NCBI GenBank assembly: GCA_000783305.1
Contig: JROE01000002.1
Coordinates: forward strand, 372,001 to 436,000
Direction of reading: 5' to 3'
Origin: Sphingobacteriaceae bacterium DW12
GTDB lineage: Bacteria > Bacteroidota > Bacteroidia > Sphingobacteriales > Sphingobacteriaceae
DNA: 64,000 nt
Shown piece by piece: positions 1 through 8,404 of this stretch; the first letter of the stretch is position 1; each line of letters opens with the position of its first letter. Made by a program: the position numbers and the translations under genes. A model generated the notes under the pieces. That model was not told the origin of the DNA, did not search any database, and was given only the letters and a program-made list of their open reading frames with translations.

Positions 1-477
1 ACTGCAAGTAGGATCTCCAATCGTACGGCTTCCTCTGAATTGACCGATAAAATTATTACGATTGGGCAAGAGCTTTTGCAGAAGCCTATCGAATTATTAC
101 AAGGGGTGTCCGAAACCTTGGAACAGTTGAAAGGTAAATACAGGCTGGTAGTAGCTACAAAAGGTGATTTATTGGACCAAGAACGTAAACTGAAAAACTC
201 GGGATTGGAGAGCTATTTTCACCATATCGAAATAATGAGCGACAAGAAAATAAGCGATTATCAAAAACTGTTGAAACATTTGGATTGCAAGGCCGAAAAC
301 TTCCTAATGCTAGGCAATTCTATTAAATCAGATATACTACCTGTATTGGAATTAGGCGGATATGCTGGACATATTCCGTACCACGTAACCTGGACACACG
401 AGCAGCACGAACACAATCTAAAACATAACAATTTTATAGAACTGGCAACGATTGACAGCATTCTAAGTTATTTATAG
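1..477 (+). CDS. HAD-family hydrolase, 5' end outside window
   Basis: The frame is open from the first base of the window, so the internal TTG at 40 is not the true start and the N-terminal nucleophile-Asp motif lies upstream. What remains has the HAD motif II threonine in VVATKGD, a lysine-rich segment, and motif IV-like LMLGNSIKSDI, where the acidic residue would hold Mg2+. The C-terminal GGYAGHIPYHVTWTHE matches the end of haloacid-dehalogenase phosphatases of about 230 residues. Substrate cannot be told. It reads away from the lipoprotein genes that follow on the other strand. Confidence 0.8.
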   Translation, partial: TASRISNRTASSELTDKIITIGQELLQKPIELLQGVSETLEQLKGKYRLVVATKGDLLDQERKLKNSGLESYFHHIEIMSDKKISDYQKLLKHLDCKAENFLMLGNSIKSDILPVLELGGYAGHIPYHVTWTHEQHEHNLKHNNFIELATIDSILSYL

Positions 478-564
478 AAATACGAACATTGATCGATAGC
501 GACAAAAATGAAGTAAGATACTTTGAAATCATTAACCGGAAACTCATATTTGGAGTATTTAGAT

Positions 565-1137
565 TTAAAACTTAATGAATTGATACGGGTGGCTTTTGCC
601 TAAGGTAATCGCATTCTCCCCTAGCAGGCCATCGTTATAGGTAAATCCGGACATCTGGCTGTAGGTCTCGTAGAAGATCTTATCGTTTTTCAGCTTGTAA
701 ACGGAGCCTCCTTCGATGGTATTTCTATACTTGGCCAGCATCTCCTCGTGGACCTGTTCTTTGGATCGGTTGGAAAAATAACGGACCTCATACGTACCGT
801 CAGCGTAAAACTGAAAGGCATCCAACGTCTTGATGATCAAAACCGTATCTGAACTAACATGCAGATCCTTGATATCAAAGCCAATAGGTGAAAGTCCATA
901 CTTTTTCATCTCCTGATAGCGCTTTAAGCTTAAATACAGTTTTCTATCGGATTCGATACTAAGATAATAACCATCCAATCGGAGGGTAGAATTTTCGGGC
1001 AACTTAAAGTCCGGCTGGTAGTACTTGAATTTTTCCTTAGGCTTGGTCTTCGGACTCAATGCGGTAAGCAACAGCGGTGCATGACACCCCGTGAACATGC
1101 CTAAAACAAAGATTACTATAAGATTTTTCAGGCTCAT
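565..1137 (-). CDS. Hypothetical lipoprotein, 190 aa
   Basis: The N-terminus has a short basic and hydrophobic stretch ending in MFTGC, a lipobox-like signal peptidase II site, so a lipid-anchored envelope protein is likely. The rest alternates polar strands (YYLSIESDRKLYLSLKRY, FQFYADGTYEVRYFSN), which suggests a small beta-rich domain. I do not recognise a family. It stands alone between oppositely oriented or distant genes, with no clear operon partner. Confidence 0.6.
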   Translation of the reverse strand: MSLKNLIVIFVLGMFTGCHAPLLLTALSPKTKPKEKFKYYQPDFKLPENSTLRLDGYYLSIESDRKLYLSLKRYQEMKKYGLSPIGFDIKDLHVSSDTVLIIKTLDAFQFYADGTYEVRYFSNRSKEQVHEEMLAKYRNTIEGGSVYKLKNDKIFYETYSQMSGFTYNDGLLGENAITLGKSHPYQFIKF

Positions 1138-1355
1138 GATTGGCCCAGTGCTAAGGCTGCAACTACTCGAAGAAATATTCTTACCATGGTTTACTACATT
1201 TCGGTTCTGTTAAAATTACATTTATTTTAAAAACTTTATAGCAAGACCCCACCGATTTTTTTTTATGTATAAAACACGTACCCAACGAAACGTTACCATA
1301 TCATTCTAGGACTTAATATCCCCAACTATCCGAAAAAGCAATAAACCCAGAAGAA

Positions 1356-1973
1356 CTATTTTAACTGCTTAAATATACCGGTCTCCAACACCGTGAATAT
1401 GGATTCTTCATGGGTAGGTACTTCGTTCATATAATTCCAGCTCTGAATGCTGATTCGGTCCTTCTCGAGTTTCCCAATCTTCCTAAATGCAGATTCGGCT
1501 ATCTCATCATAAGAAATATCTAGCTGGTCGATGATATTCCCGTTTTTATCTAGGGTGACTAAAGTGGTGAAGAGTTCGTGCTCGCCATCTCTATACGTAA
1601 TAACGATGGCACTGAAATTTTCGGAAAACGGCACTTTGTATCTTAACCTAAAATGCTCGGCAGTGCTATTTGAAGCTTTAAATTTTATCTTTTTGATGAA
1701 AATATCATCTGCCATCCCTTGTGCCTGATAATTATCAAAATTTGTCGAATCGGTGATTACAAAGTTTCTAATCGAAAGTTTCTTTAAGACATCTTCCTCC
1801 TTGCTATCATTGCTTCCGTCTAAAGTCTGCCCCTGAAGTCCTTCCGTAGTATCGGTTTTAGCTGATTCTTTATTGGTTTCTTTTGTCGCTGCCGTCTGTT
1901 GCTTTTCGCCATTGTTGCACGACATGATCGCTAAACATCCTGTTATCGTCAGTACTATAAATATTTTCTCCAT
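1356..1973 (-). CDS. Hypothetical lipoprotein, 205 aa
   Basis: A signal sequence ends in LAIMSCNNG, a lipobox with Cys at about residue 19. It is followed by a low-complexity linker rich in Lys, Thr, Glu and Gln up to about residue 65, typical of an exported lipoprotein tether. The C-terminal 140 residues form a compact mixed domain (IRNFVITDSTNFDN, RLRYKVPFSENFSAIVITYRDG) of no family I recognise. It shares orientation with the previous lipoprotein gene but is 218 bp away, so co-transcription is doubtful. Confidence 0.6.
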   Translation of the reverse strand: MEKIFIVLTITGCLAIMSCNNGEKQQTAATKETNKESAKTDTTEGLQGQTLDGSNDSKEEDVLKKLSIRNFVITDSTNFDNYQAQGMADDIFIKKIKFKASNSTAEHFRLRYKVPFSENFSAIVITYRDGEHELFTTLVTLDKNGNIIDQLDISYDEIAESAFRKIGKLEKDRISIQSWNYMNEVPTHEESIFTVLETGIFKQLK

Positions 1974-2168
1974 CTGTTGTTTTCGATTAGTACCTATCCC
2001 GATTTATCGGAAGGCAACTTTTGATGATCTTCCTAGCAATTCCTGTACCAAGGCGCTAATGTGGAAAAATCCAACAACCAAGGTTCTCCTATTGCCCTAA
2101 GACAAGTAATTTCTTAAACCTTGCGAAACCAGACAGTTGCACTTATATTTATACTTAGAAAGCGTAAC

Positions 2169-2484
2169 ATGATGGAAGCACGACGAGATATATTTCAGGC
2201 AATTGGGGATCCTACACGACGGGAAATCTTAGGATGCATTACAGGCGATGATGCCCAATGCCATTGCAGAACATTTTGACACCTCCCGACAAGCCGTATC
2301 CAAACAGCTACGCATACTCTCAGCCTGTAAGCTGATCAAACAGGAACAAAAAGGCCGAGAAATATATTACCAAATCGAAATCGACAGAATGAAAGAGATT
2401 GACAACTGGCTAGTACAATTCCGAAGTATCTGGGAAACAAAGTTCGACCAGTTGGACAGTCTATTGGAAACAATTAAAAAATAA
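2169..2484 (+). pseudogene. ArsR-family transcriptional regulator, frameshifted
   Basis: Two overlapping frames together spell one ArsR/SmtB winged-helix repressor. The frame opening with ATG at 2169 gives MEARRDIFQAIGDPTRREIL, the classic ArsR helix 1, but runs to a TGA at 2277. The next frame, open from 2233, gives MPNAIAEHFDTSRQAVSKQL, the recognition helix, and continues to 2484. The shift falls between 2233 and 2277. ArsR genes of this type normally precede an AHSA1/SRPBCC gene, as here (5 bp gap). It is either a real loss of function or a sequencing error; no slippery site is obvious. Confidence 0.8.
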
Positions 2485-2488
2485 AGAC

Positions 2489-2992
2489 ATGAACAGCAAC
2501 TTATTATTCGACTATACCGTCAACAAAGAGGAAAAAACTATCCGCATGGTACGTGAATTTGCAGCAAGTCTCCAACTGGTATGGGACGCATGGACAAAAG
2601 CAGAACTACTGGATCAATGGTGGGGACCAGAACCTTGGCGGGCGGAAACGAAGTTAATGGATTTTCAGATCGGTGGTTATTGGCTCTATGCCATGGTAAG
2701 CCCCGAAAGTGAAAAACATTGGAGCAAAGCGGATTTCATCTCGATCGTAAACAAAAAATCATTTACGATGAAAGGTGGATTTTCGGATGAAAATGGTGTA
2801 CTAAATCTGTCATTTCCGCAAAATGAATGGGAAAACACCTTTGTCGCAAAAGAAAATCGAGTAGCAGTAGAAATTCTGCTGACATACAACTCCGTAGAAG
2901 ATCTGGAAAAAGAAATCGAAATGGGCTTTATAGAAGGTATTACTGTAGACTTCGAACAGTTGGATGCATTGTTGTCGAGATTGAACAGTTAG
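2489..2992 (+). CDS. SRPBCC / AHSA1-type START-fold protein
   Basis: The 167-residue protein begins with a beta strand followed by VREFAASLQLVWDAWTKAELLDQWWGPEPW, the hallmark opening of Aha1-C-terminal-like (AHSA1) SRPBCC proteins, with the WWGP motif near residues 44-47. Later strands (GGYWLYAMVSPE, FENT-like NEWENTFVAKEN) complete the helix-grip fold, which binds hydrophobic ligands. It has the usual length and no visible lesion. It sits 5 bp after the frameshifted ArsR gene, the standard two-gene pairing, so its repressor may be lost. Ligand unknown. Confidence 0.85.
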   Translation: MNSNLLFDYTVNKEEKTIRMVREFAASLQLVWDAWTKAELLDQWWGPEPWRAETKLMDFQIGGYWLYAMVSPESEKHWSKADFISIVNKKSFTMKGGFSDENGVLNLSFPQNEWENTFVAKENRVAVEILLTYNSVEDLEKEIEMGFIEGITVDFEQLDALLSRLNS

Positions 2993-3004
2993 TGGTCGTT
3001 AACC

Positions 3005-3226
3005 ATGAAGATACATTCGATTAATTATTTTGACACGTTTATTGAAGTGGCGCAAGATACCAAAGTCGACAGTGGCCATAGATGGCCTGCAAAAAACATA
3101 TGATTTTGGTATTGATCAGGACGATTACGGAAAGTCACACTCGACGGAATGGAAACAGAAGAATATCAAAAATTCTTAGCAAATGCCAAAATCAAAAAAG
3201 TGAAAGCTATGGCATCAACTCGGTAA
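3005..3226 (+). pseudogene. DUF6157-family protein remnant with internal deletion
   Basis: The start reads MKIHSINYFDTFIEVAQDTK, matching the N-terminus of DUF6157 proteins of about 140 residues, then stops after about 32 codons. Another frame continues with KTYDFGIDQDDYGK and a third with LDGMETEEYQKFLANAKI and KKVKAMAS, matching the family C-terminus. The central 70 or so residues are missing and at least two frame changes are present in 222 bp, so this is a decayed gene rather than a sequencing slip. Family assignment is from memory. Confidence 0.7.
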
Positions 3227-3252
3227 TTAAAACTTGATTAAAGGACAAAACG

Positions 3253-3296
3253 GCGCTCATCTCCATTTTCTTAACAGGGGTGAGCGCTGCATTTTT
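3253..3296 (+). terminator. Probable intrinsic terminator
   Basis: Left arm GCGCTCA (3253-3259) pairs with TGAGCGC (3281-3287). A further 4 bp (CTCC with GGGG, one G-T pair) form after a bulged T, around a 12-nt loop, and the hairpin is followed by TGCATTTTT. It lies just behind the DUF6157 remnant and before the membrane-protein gene, which argues that the latter starts at 3339 rather than at the TTG at 3234. Confidence 0.6.
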
Positions 3297-3338
3297 GGAA
3301 CATACTTTGTTAAACAACTAGCGTATAAAACCTTGTTG

Positions 3339-3872
3339 ATGAAAAGAAAGCCACTGCCGGTATTGGAAAAGATATTGCTAAGCTTAATCATAGGCATGTT
3401 GAGCATCATGTTCGTTGATTTATTGCTACGTTATTTTTTTGATATCAGTCTAGATATTGGACTATTGGTCTTCCCCTTTGCGGGAATAGGGCTGATCGGT
3501 CTGTTTGTATTTTTTCCGAAAAAGAAACTTTTTGCTGGGGTACTGTTAGCTATCCTCAGCGGCTTTGTGTTGATGTATTCCAACCTGACAAAAGCTGGTG
3601 TTTCTGGTAGATGCATGATAAGTGGCAGTAAATACACCATTCAAGTCTCTCCGCATAGCTATTCAATAATCAAGTATTATAATTTTGCGGAAAAGGTCAT
3701 AGCTAAGAAAAAATCCGATGCATTTTTCGATCCGGACGCAAAGACGGGATTTGACCGAGGCTATCGTATACAAATACGCAAGGAAACGGCCGACAGCCTT
3801 TATATTGAAATAAATTCCAGCCTTCACCAGCTGGACAGCTTAAAAAAGAGGGGGCTGTGGGAAAAGAATTGA
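3339..3872 (+). CDS. Small integral membrane protein, unknown function
   Basis: I choose ATG 3339 (MKRKPLPVLEKIL) over TTG 3234, because the longer version would read through the hairpin at 3253-3296. The 177-residue product has three hydrophobic segments: ILLSLIIGMLSIMFVDLLL, ISLDIGLLVFPFAGIGLIGL and LFAGVLLAILSGFVLMYS. A soluble C-terminal half follows that is rich in Lys and Asp (FFDPDAKTGFDRGY). No family recognised. Its last 16 bp overlap the truncated acetyltransferase frame, so the C-terminus may itself be a rearranged end. Confidence 0.5.
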   Translation: MKRKPLPVLEKILLSLIIGMLSIMFVDLLLRYFFDISLDIGLLVFPFAGIGLIGLFVFFPKKKLFAGVLLAILSGFVLMYSNLTKAGVSGRCMISGSKYTIQVSPHSYSIIKYYNFAEKVIAKKKSDAFFDPDAKTGFDRGYRIQIRKETADSLYIEINSSLHQLDSLKKRGLWEKN

Positions 3873-4078
3873 ATCCGTGGCTCTGTACTCTGTTCATTAA
3901 CGAATGCGCCATCCTGCTCATTGAACGAGCAAAAAAGGACACGAGAAAATTTGGTTTTACGTATTTGAACCTTAGTGCCGAACATATCGGATACTACGAG
4001 AAACTGGGATTTAAGTATATTGGTCTAGGCCACCATCCTTGGGAAGAGGAATCGAGAATTTATCAGATAAAAGTCTAG
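3857..4078 (+). pseudogene. GNAT acetyltransferase C-terminal fragment
   Basis: The 73-codon frame begins within a GNAT fold: NPWLCTLFINE corresponds to strand beta4, then ERAKKDTRKFGFTYLNLSAE and HIGYYEKLGFKYIGLG match the C-terminal strands and the YYEKxGF motif. The whole N-terminal half is missing. So is the Arg/Gln-x-x-Gly-x-Gly/Ala loop that binds the acetyl-CoA pyrophosphate: CTLFINE runs straight into CAILLIERAK. It cannot be a working acetyltransferase. Confidence 0.75.
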
Positions 4079-4185
4079 ACCATTGGTTAGTCGTATGCTC
4101 GGGATGGAGCTCCAATATTTGAAGGGTCTTATTAAAGTATACAATCAGATAATCAAGACTGGAAGCGTAAAATAGATTTTTACTT

Positions 4186-5460
4186 TTAATACTTTTCTGT
4201 TTTTATCAGGTGGCCTTGCTCATCGTAATATTGCCATTGACCTATTCTTTCTCCGTTTTTATAGCTGCCCGTTTCGCTCAACTGCCCATTACCATAATAT
4301 TCTTTCCATTCGCCCACTTTCTCGTCATCATCATACCTCCCGATCCAATTTAGCTTTCCATCGGCAATGTATCTTCTCCATTCGCCTGTTTTCTTTCCAT
4401 CTTCTGTATAGTTGGCGCTTGCCTGCATGGTCCCGTCATCAAAGTACCAATACCATTGGCCAATGTATTTTTCGTCCTTCCAGATTCCGATATTTTTGAG
4501 TGTTCCATTTTCGTGGTAATACTTCCATTCGCCGACAGCCTTTCCACTGTCCATTATGCCGATTGATCTCAGAATTCCGTTTTCATAATAATACTTCCAC
4601 TCGCCAAATGATTTCCCCTCTTTATAATAGGCAATATTCTGTAAGTTTCCATTGTCATAATACCATTTCCATTCGCCTATTTTCAAACTATCTTTCATTT
4701 CTCCGACATATTGTAGTTGTCCACTATCCTGATATTCCATACATACACCGTTCTCCTGATCAGCAACGAAATTTTTGATTGTTTTTATTTGTCCGCTCTC
4801 GTAATACCATACCCATTTGCCTATTTTTTTGCCGTTTTTCCGACTTCCGTTAATGTATAACTGTCCGTTCGGATGATAATAGGCATACCTACCGTTTTCT
4901 TTGTCGTCGGAATAGGTCTTGATACCTTGAAGTTGTCCATCTTCAGTATAATACTTCCATTCGCCTATTTTGGTCTTATTTCTATATTGCCCAAGAACCT
5001 GTACTTGCCCGTTCTTATGATACATTCTCCATTCTCCAGAATACTTGCCTTCTGTATAATTAGTAACGGATTTTAGCTCCCCGCTATCGTAATAGCCCAG
5101 CCATTTGCCTATTTCCAAATCATTTTTGTATGTTCCAACAGCCGATAGTTGTCCGTTCTCGTAAAATTCTTCAAATTTTCCACTTCTTGCTCCTTGCCTA
5201 TACTTCCCGATGATTTCTAACTGTCCGTTATCATAAAATCCTGCCCATTTGCCTTGTAATTTTCCTTTTCTATATTTACCAAAGTATCTTAATGCTCCGT
5301 TTTCATGATAGGTTTTCCATTTGCCTACTTTATCACCTTTTTTGTCGTACTGCCCAAGCTCTTTTACTTGTCCACTTTCGTAAAAGGCTTTATGCGGCGT
5401 CTGAGCATAAGCTGTAATGTGACCAAGAAATATTATGAGCACTAATAGTGGATTTTTCAT
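4186..5460 (-). CDS. Exported MORN-repeat protein with 17 tandem repeats
   Basis: A signal peptide (MKNPLLVLIIFLGHITAYAQ) is followed by 17 head-to-tail copies of a roughly 24-residue unit of the form YYENGQL-x-G-YKNGK-x-GEW. Sixteen copies are full and the last is a 15-residue partial copy. This is the MORN_2 repeat, also found in YwqK-type antitoxin families. Each unit predicts a beta hairpin, so the chain would form an elongated ribbon. Function in Bacteroidota is unknown; binding or a surface scaffold are possibilities. It sits alone, and antitoxin activity is only a family name here since no toxin partner is visible. Confidence 0.85.
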   Translation of the reverse strand: MKNPLLVLIIFLGHITAYAQTPHKAFYESGQVKELGQYDKKGDKVGKWKTYHENGALRYFGKYRKGKLQGKWAGFYDNGQLEIIGKYRQGARSGKFEEFYENGQLSAVGTYKNDLEIGKWLGYYDSGELKSVTNYTEGKYSGEWRMYHKNGQVQVLGQYRNKTKIGEWKYYTEDGQLQGIKTYSDDKENGRYAYYHPNGQLYINGSRKNGKKIGKWVWYYESGQIKTIKNFVADQENGVCMEYQDSGQLQYVGEMKDSLKIGEWKWYYDNGNLQNIAYYKEGKSFGEWKYYYENGILRSIGIMDSGKAVGEWKYYHENGTLKNIGIWKDEKYIGQWYWYFDDGTMQASANYTEDGKKTGEWRRYIADGKLNWIGRYDDDEKVGEWKEYYGNGQLSETGSYKNGERIGQWQYYDEQGHLIKTEKY

Positions 5461-5950
5461 TGCTAAGCTCCATTTATTTTGATTATGTACAATTTTCTAC
5501 TTTCATTTACCTTCGAAACTGAGATATACCCAACAGCTAGTCAATTATCTCAAGCCTCAAGCTATTCCTAAAATAATAAATATCATAGTATATGTGGTCA
5601 TCGAGCAACAGAGTAATCCGTAAAAAAAATTAATTTTCGCTAAATTTCGACATAGCCATCATAAAAAAAACAGGGACTTAAATATTAGGAAGACATAAAA
5701 ACATGCAGAAATGAAGCACGAAAATATAACTAAAAATTAGAGGGATGGGAAGGTTCCATACAGTCGATTTCATTTTTTTAAATTCCTTTTAGTATGATAA
5801 AAATTCAAAAATATTGGTAGTTTTGTTAGTGACTTGTGTATTAAAAATACTGAAAGAATAGACATAGAAGTTTGTCTACTCATCATAAGGCTCTATTCGG
5901 ATAATATTGCGTTAGAAATAAGTTGAATGCTATTTTTGGATTAAACTGGG
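5461..5950. other. Intergenic region between divergent MORN gene and tmk
   Basis: About 490 AT-rich bases without a credible reading frame. TAGTTTTG at 5818-5825 fits the Bacteroidota -7 consensus TAnnTTTG on the plus strand and could serve tmk, but I see no TTG or TTTG box at the expected distance upstream. Nothing else was recognised. Confidence 0.35.
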
Positions 5951-6670
5951 ATGGAAGGTAAAATAATTACAATTGAAGGATTGGATGGCTCCGGTAAGTC
6001 AACCCAAATCGATTTACTAATTGGAAGGTTAAATGAATTAGGTATAAAACATAAATTCATACATTTTCCGATGTTGAATAAGGGAGCGTATGGGAGATTG
6101 ATAGCAGAATATCTCCGGGGTGAACTCGGCTCATTAGAGCATGTCCACCCTAAATTAGTTGCCCTTTTATTTGCGGAAGATAGAAAGGAGCATAAAGCCT
6201 TGATTGATGAATGGCTGAATGAGGGACACTTGATTATTATGGACAGATATGTCAATTCTAATATTGCTTTCCAATGTGCAAAAACAAATGAACAGGAAGA
6301 TAAAGTAGAATTAAAGAAATGGATCCTTGATTTCGAATTCAATCATAACCGACTTCCAGCTCCAGACCTTTCCCTGTTCTTAAATGTGCCTTTCAACCAC
6401 ATCGAGAACTCATTAAACTCGGCAAGAATAGGAGCTGATAGAGAGTACCTCAATGGTAAAAGAGATATTCATGAAGATTCATTAGAGCTGCAGAGAAATG
6501 TATACAAAGAATATCTAACATTGCTGGATGAACAGTCCAATTTTCATGAAATCGAGTGCTTTGGTAGCGATGCCAATTGGTTGTCAAAAAATGAGATTCA
6601 TGAAGCAATATTTAAAAAAGTTCGGCTGCTGAACGATACAATTTTTAACAACAGGATATTTGTAAAATAA
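5951..6670 (+). CDS. tmk: Thymidylate kinase (dTMP kinase)
   Basis: It transfers the gamma phosphate of ATP to dTMP, making dTDP for DNA synthesis. The P-loop GLDGSGKST lies at residues 10-18, the DRY motif (MDRYVNSNIAFQ) at 98-100, and the lid region around ARIGADREYLNGKRDIHE. All are characteristic of the family. At 239 residues it is somewhat longer than typical bacterial Tmk (about 205-215), with the extra length in the lid and C-terminus. Many Bacteroidota also carry a canonical tmk, so this may be a second, accessory copy. It sits beside an integrated island and ends before a strong terminator. Confidence 0.85.
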   Translation: MEGKIITIEGLDGSGKSTQIDLLIGRLNELGIKHKFIHFPMLNKGAYGRLIAEYLRGELGSLEHVHPKLVALLFAEDRKEHKALIDEWLNEGHLIIMDRYVNSNIAFQCAKTNEQEDKVELKKWILDFEFNHNRLPAPDLSLFLNVPFNHIENSLNSARIGADREYLNGKRDIHEDSLELQRNVYKEYLTLLDEQSNFHEIECFGSDANWLSKNEIHEAIFKKVRLLNDTIFNNRIFVK

Positions 6671-6707
6671 ATTTTCAGTAAAAATACATCAAAGATTAAT
6701 AACAGGG

Positions 6708-6742
6708 AAAACGATTGTAAGTAAAGTCTTTACAATCGTTTT
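6708..6742 (+). terminator. Strong intrinsic terminator after tmk
   Basis: A perfect 13-bp stem joins AAAACGATTGTAA (6708-6720) and TTACAATCGTTTT (6730-6742) around a 9-nt loop. It runs on into more T residues (TTTTTTGATTTTTT). It begins 38 bp after the tmk stop codon and marks the left boundary of the AT-rich island. Confidence 0.85.
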
Positions 6743-6928
6743 TTGATTTTTTGGTAATGAGGTAAAAAGCAGAAAAAAGCGAGGTTAGGCGAAAGTAAGG
6801 TTACTAAAACGTTACTTTTAAGCATTATAAACAACCGATTTAAAATACTGTAATTCAGCTTTCTGCATAGTTTTTCATATTGTTCCGTGGCTCACATAAG
6901 TTTAATTTTATCACTAAGAATTGTGAGT

Positions 6929-8046
6929 ATGGAAACGACAAAAAAATCAACATTTAAGGTATTGTTCTACCTTAAAAAGAATGCCCCGAAGAAGAACGGA
7001 AAAGCTACGGTTATGTGCAGGATTACCGTAAACGGCAAACAGTCTGCATTCAGCACCAAGTTGGATATTTCTGCATCGAATTGGGATTTGAAGTACGGCA
7101 GGGTTTTAGGAAAAAGCCGAGAAGCCCAAGAGGTAAACGGCAAACTTAATAAAATCCGTTTAGGTATCGAGGAATGTTATTCCAAAATTCTGAAAAACGA
7201 AGGAGCGGTAAACAGTACGAAACTAAAAAATACCTTTCTCGGAATGGAAAGCGGAGAACTGACCTTTTTCAAGTTTTATGAACAGTTTATAACAGACTTT
7301 GAAAAAAAGGTAAACAGCGGACTTCGAGTACAAGGTACACATCGCAGATACAAAACGCTTTTAAAGCACCTGCGGAATTTTGCCCTTGTAAAATATGGTT
7401 ATACTGATGTAATGTTTAACGACCTTACTCCCGAGTTTGTACAGGATTTCGATTATTATCTACGTGACGATTTAACCCTAAATCATAACACTATTTGGAA
7501 TTACATGATTGGTTTTACTACTCTTTGCCGATTCGATTGGCAATGAACAGAAAGCACCTTGCTCTTAATCCGTTTAGCGAGTATAAGAACACTAAAAAGG
7601 ACAAAGACAGAGGTTATCTGCTGCGGAACGAATTGGAACGACTTGTAATATTCAACTGCGAGAAAAAGAAAGACGAATTGGTTAAAGACCTGTTTGTTTT
7701 CAGTTGCTTTACAGGGCTTTCCTATTCGGATATAAAAGGACTGAAAAAAAGCAATCTTCAGGAGTTTTTTGACGGTAATAAATGGATTATTATTCGCAGG
7801 AGAAAGACAGCAACATCATCCAATGTAATGCTGCTGGATATTCCTAAAATGATTATCGAAAAATATGCTGGATTCTCAAAGGATGGAAAGGTTTTTCCTG
7901 TTCCGTCTAATAGTTCCTGCAATGATAGATTAAAAATGATATCCCAACAAATCGACTGTCTGAAAGAAAAGAAAGTAACCTTCCATTTGGCACACCATAC
8001 CTTTGCCACTCTCTTTTTAAGTGAGGGTGTACCGCCTCGGCTTTAG
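6929..8046 (+). pseudogene. Tyrosine recombinase (phage-type integrase), inactivated
   Basis: It resembles conjugative-transposon integrases of Bacteroidota: an Arm-type N-terminal domain (FKVLFYLKKNAPKKNGKA), a SAM-like core-binding domain with FKFYEQFITDFEKK, then a catalytic domain with FSCFTGLSYSDIKGL (first catalytic Arg region). A 5-bp tandem duplication, CGATTCGATT at 7529-7538, breaks the frame after FTTLCR, and the reading resumes as LAMNRKHLALNPF. The catalytic HxxR appears as HLAHHTFAT (Arg to His), and the frame ends at GVPPRL before the nucleophilic Tyr. I start it at METTKKS. Confidence 0.85.
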
Positions 8047-8321
8047 ACAGAAGCCTATCGGCAAATATGTTTAACGATTGGTGGAACAATGGAAATAAAC
8101 CTGAATTGAAGATACAAGACAACCCTATTTCTAAAGCAAATGAAATAGACAACCTACCGACAAAAGACCTTTTTGAGTTTCTCTCATAGGAACATTCGCC
8201 TAATTCTGATTTAGGATTGTTCAGCTTGTTACCCGAAGCACAGGGTGAGAATTACGACGAAGAACAATTTGCAGAACGAATGAAGAAAAAGAAGAAAGCT
8301 TATATTAAAAGAAGAAGGTAA
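8037..8321 (+). pseudogene. C-terminal remnant of a conjugation/mobilisation gene
   Basis: A different frame from the integrase continues over its broken end: LDRSLSANMFNDWWNNGN, then NEIDNLPTKDLFEFLS, an in-frame TAG at 8187, then SDLGLFSLLPEAQGENYDEE and the basic tail RMKKKKKAYIKRRR. The acidic-then-basic tail is reminiscent of relaxase/MobB C-termini from Bacteroidota conjugative elements, recalled without alignment. The abrupt join to the integrase suggests a deletion that removed the body of the mobile element. No start codon context and a nonsense codon make it non-functional. Confidence 0.5.
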
Positions 8322-8404
8322 ATAACATTTCACATTTGTTCAAAAGACTAGTTAATATGGCTTTGCATTTTTCACTATTCTTTTGTTCCAAAATTTCGCA
8401 CTGA

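Noticed and set aside
2230..2279. Programmed frameshift in the ArsR gene
   Set aside because: No slippery heptamer or downstream hairpin is visible at the shift, so mutation or sequencing error is simpler.
3234..3338. Longer start (TTG 3234) for the membrane protein
   Set aside because: It would translate across a terminator-like hairpin and give a non-hydrophobic, unfamily-like leader.
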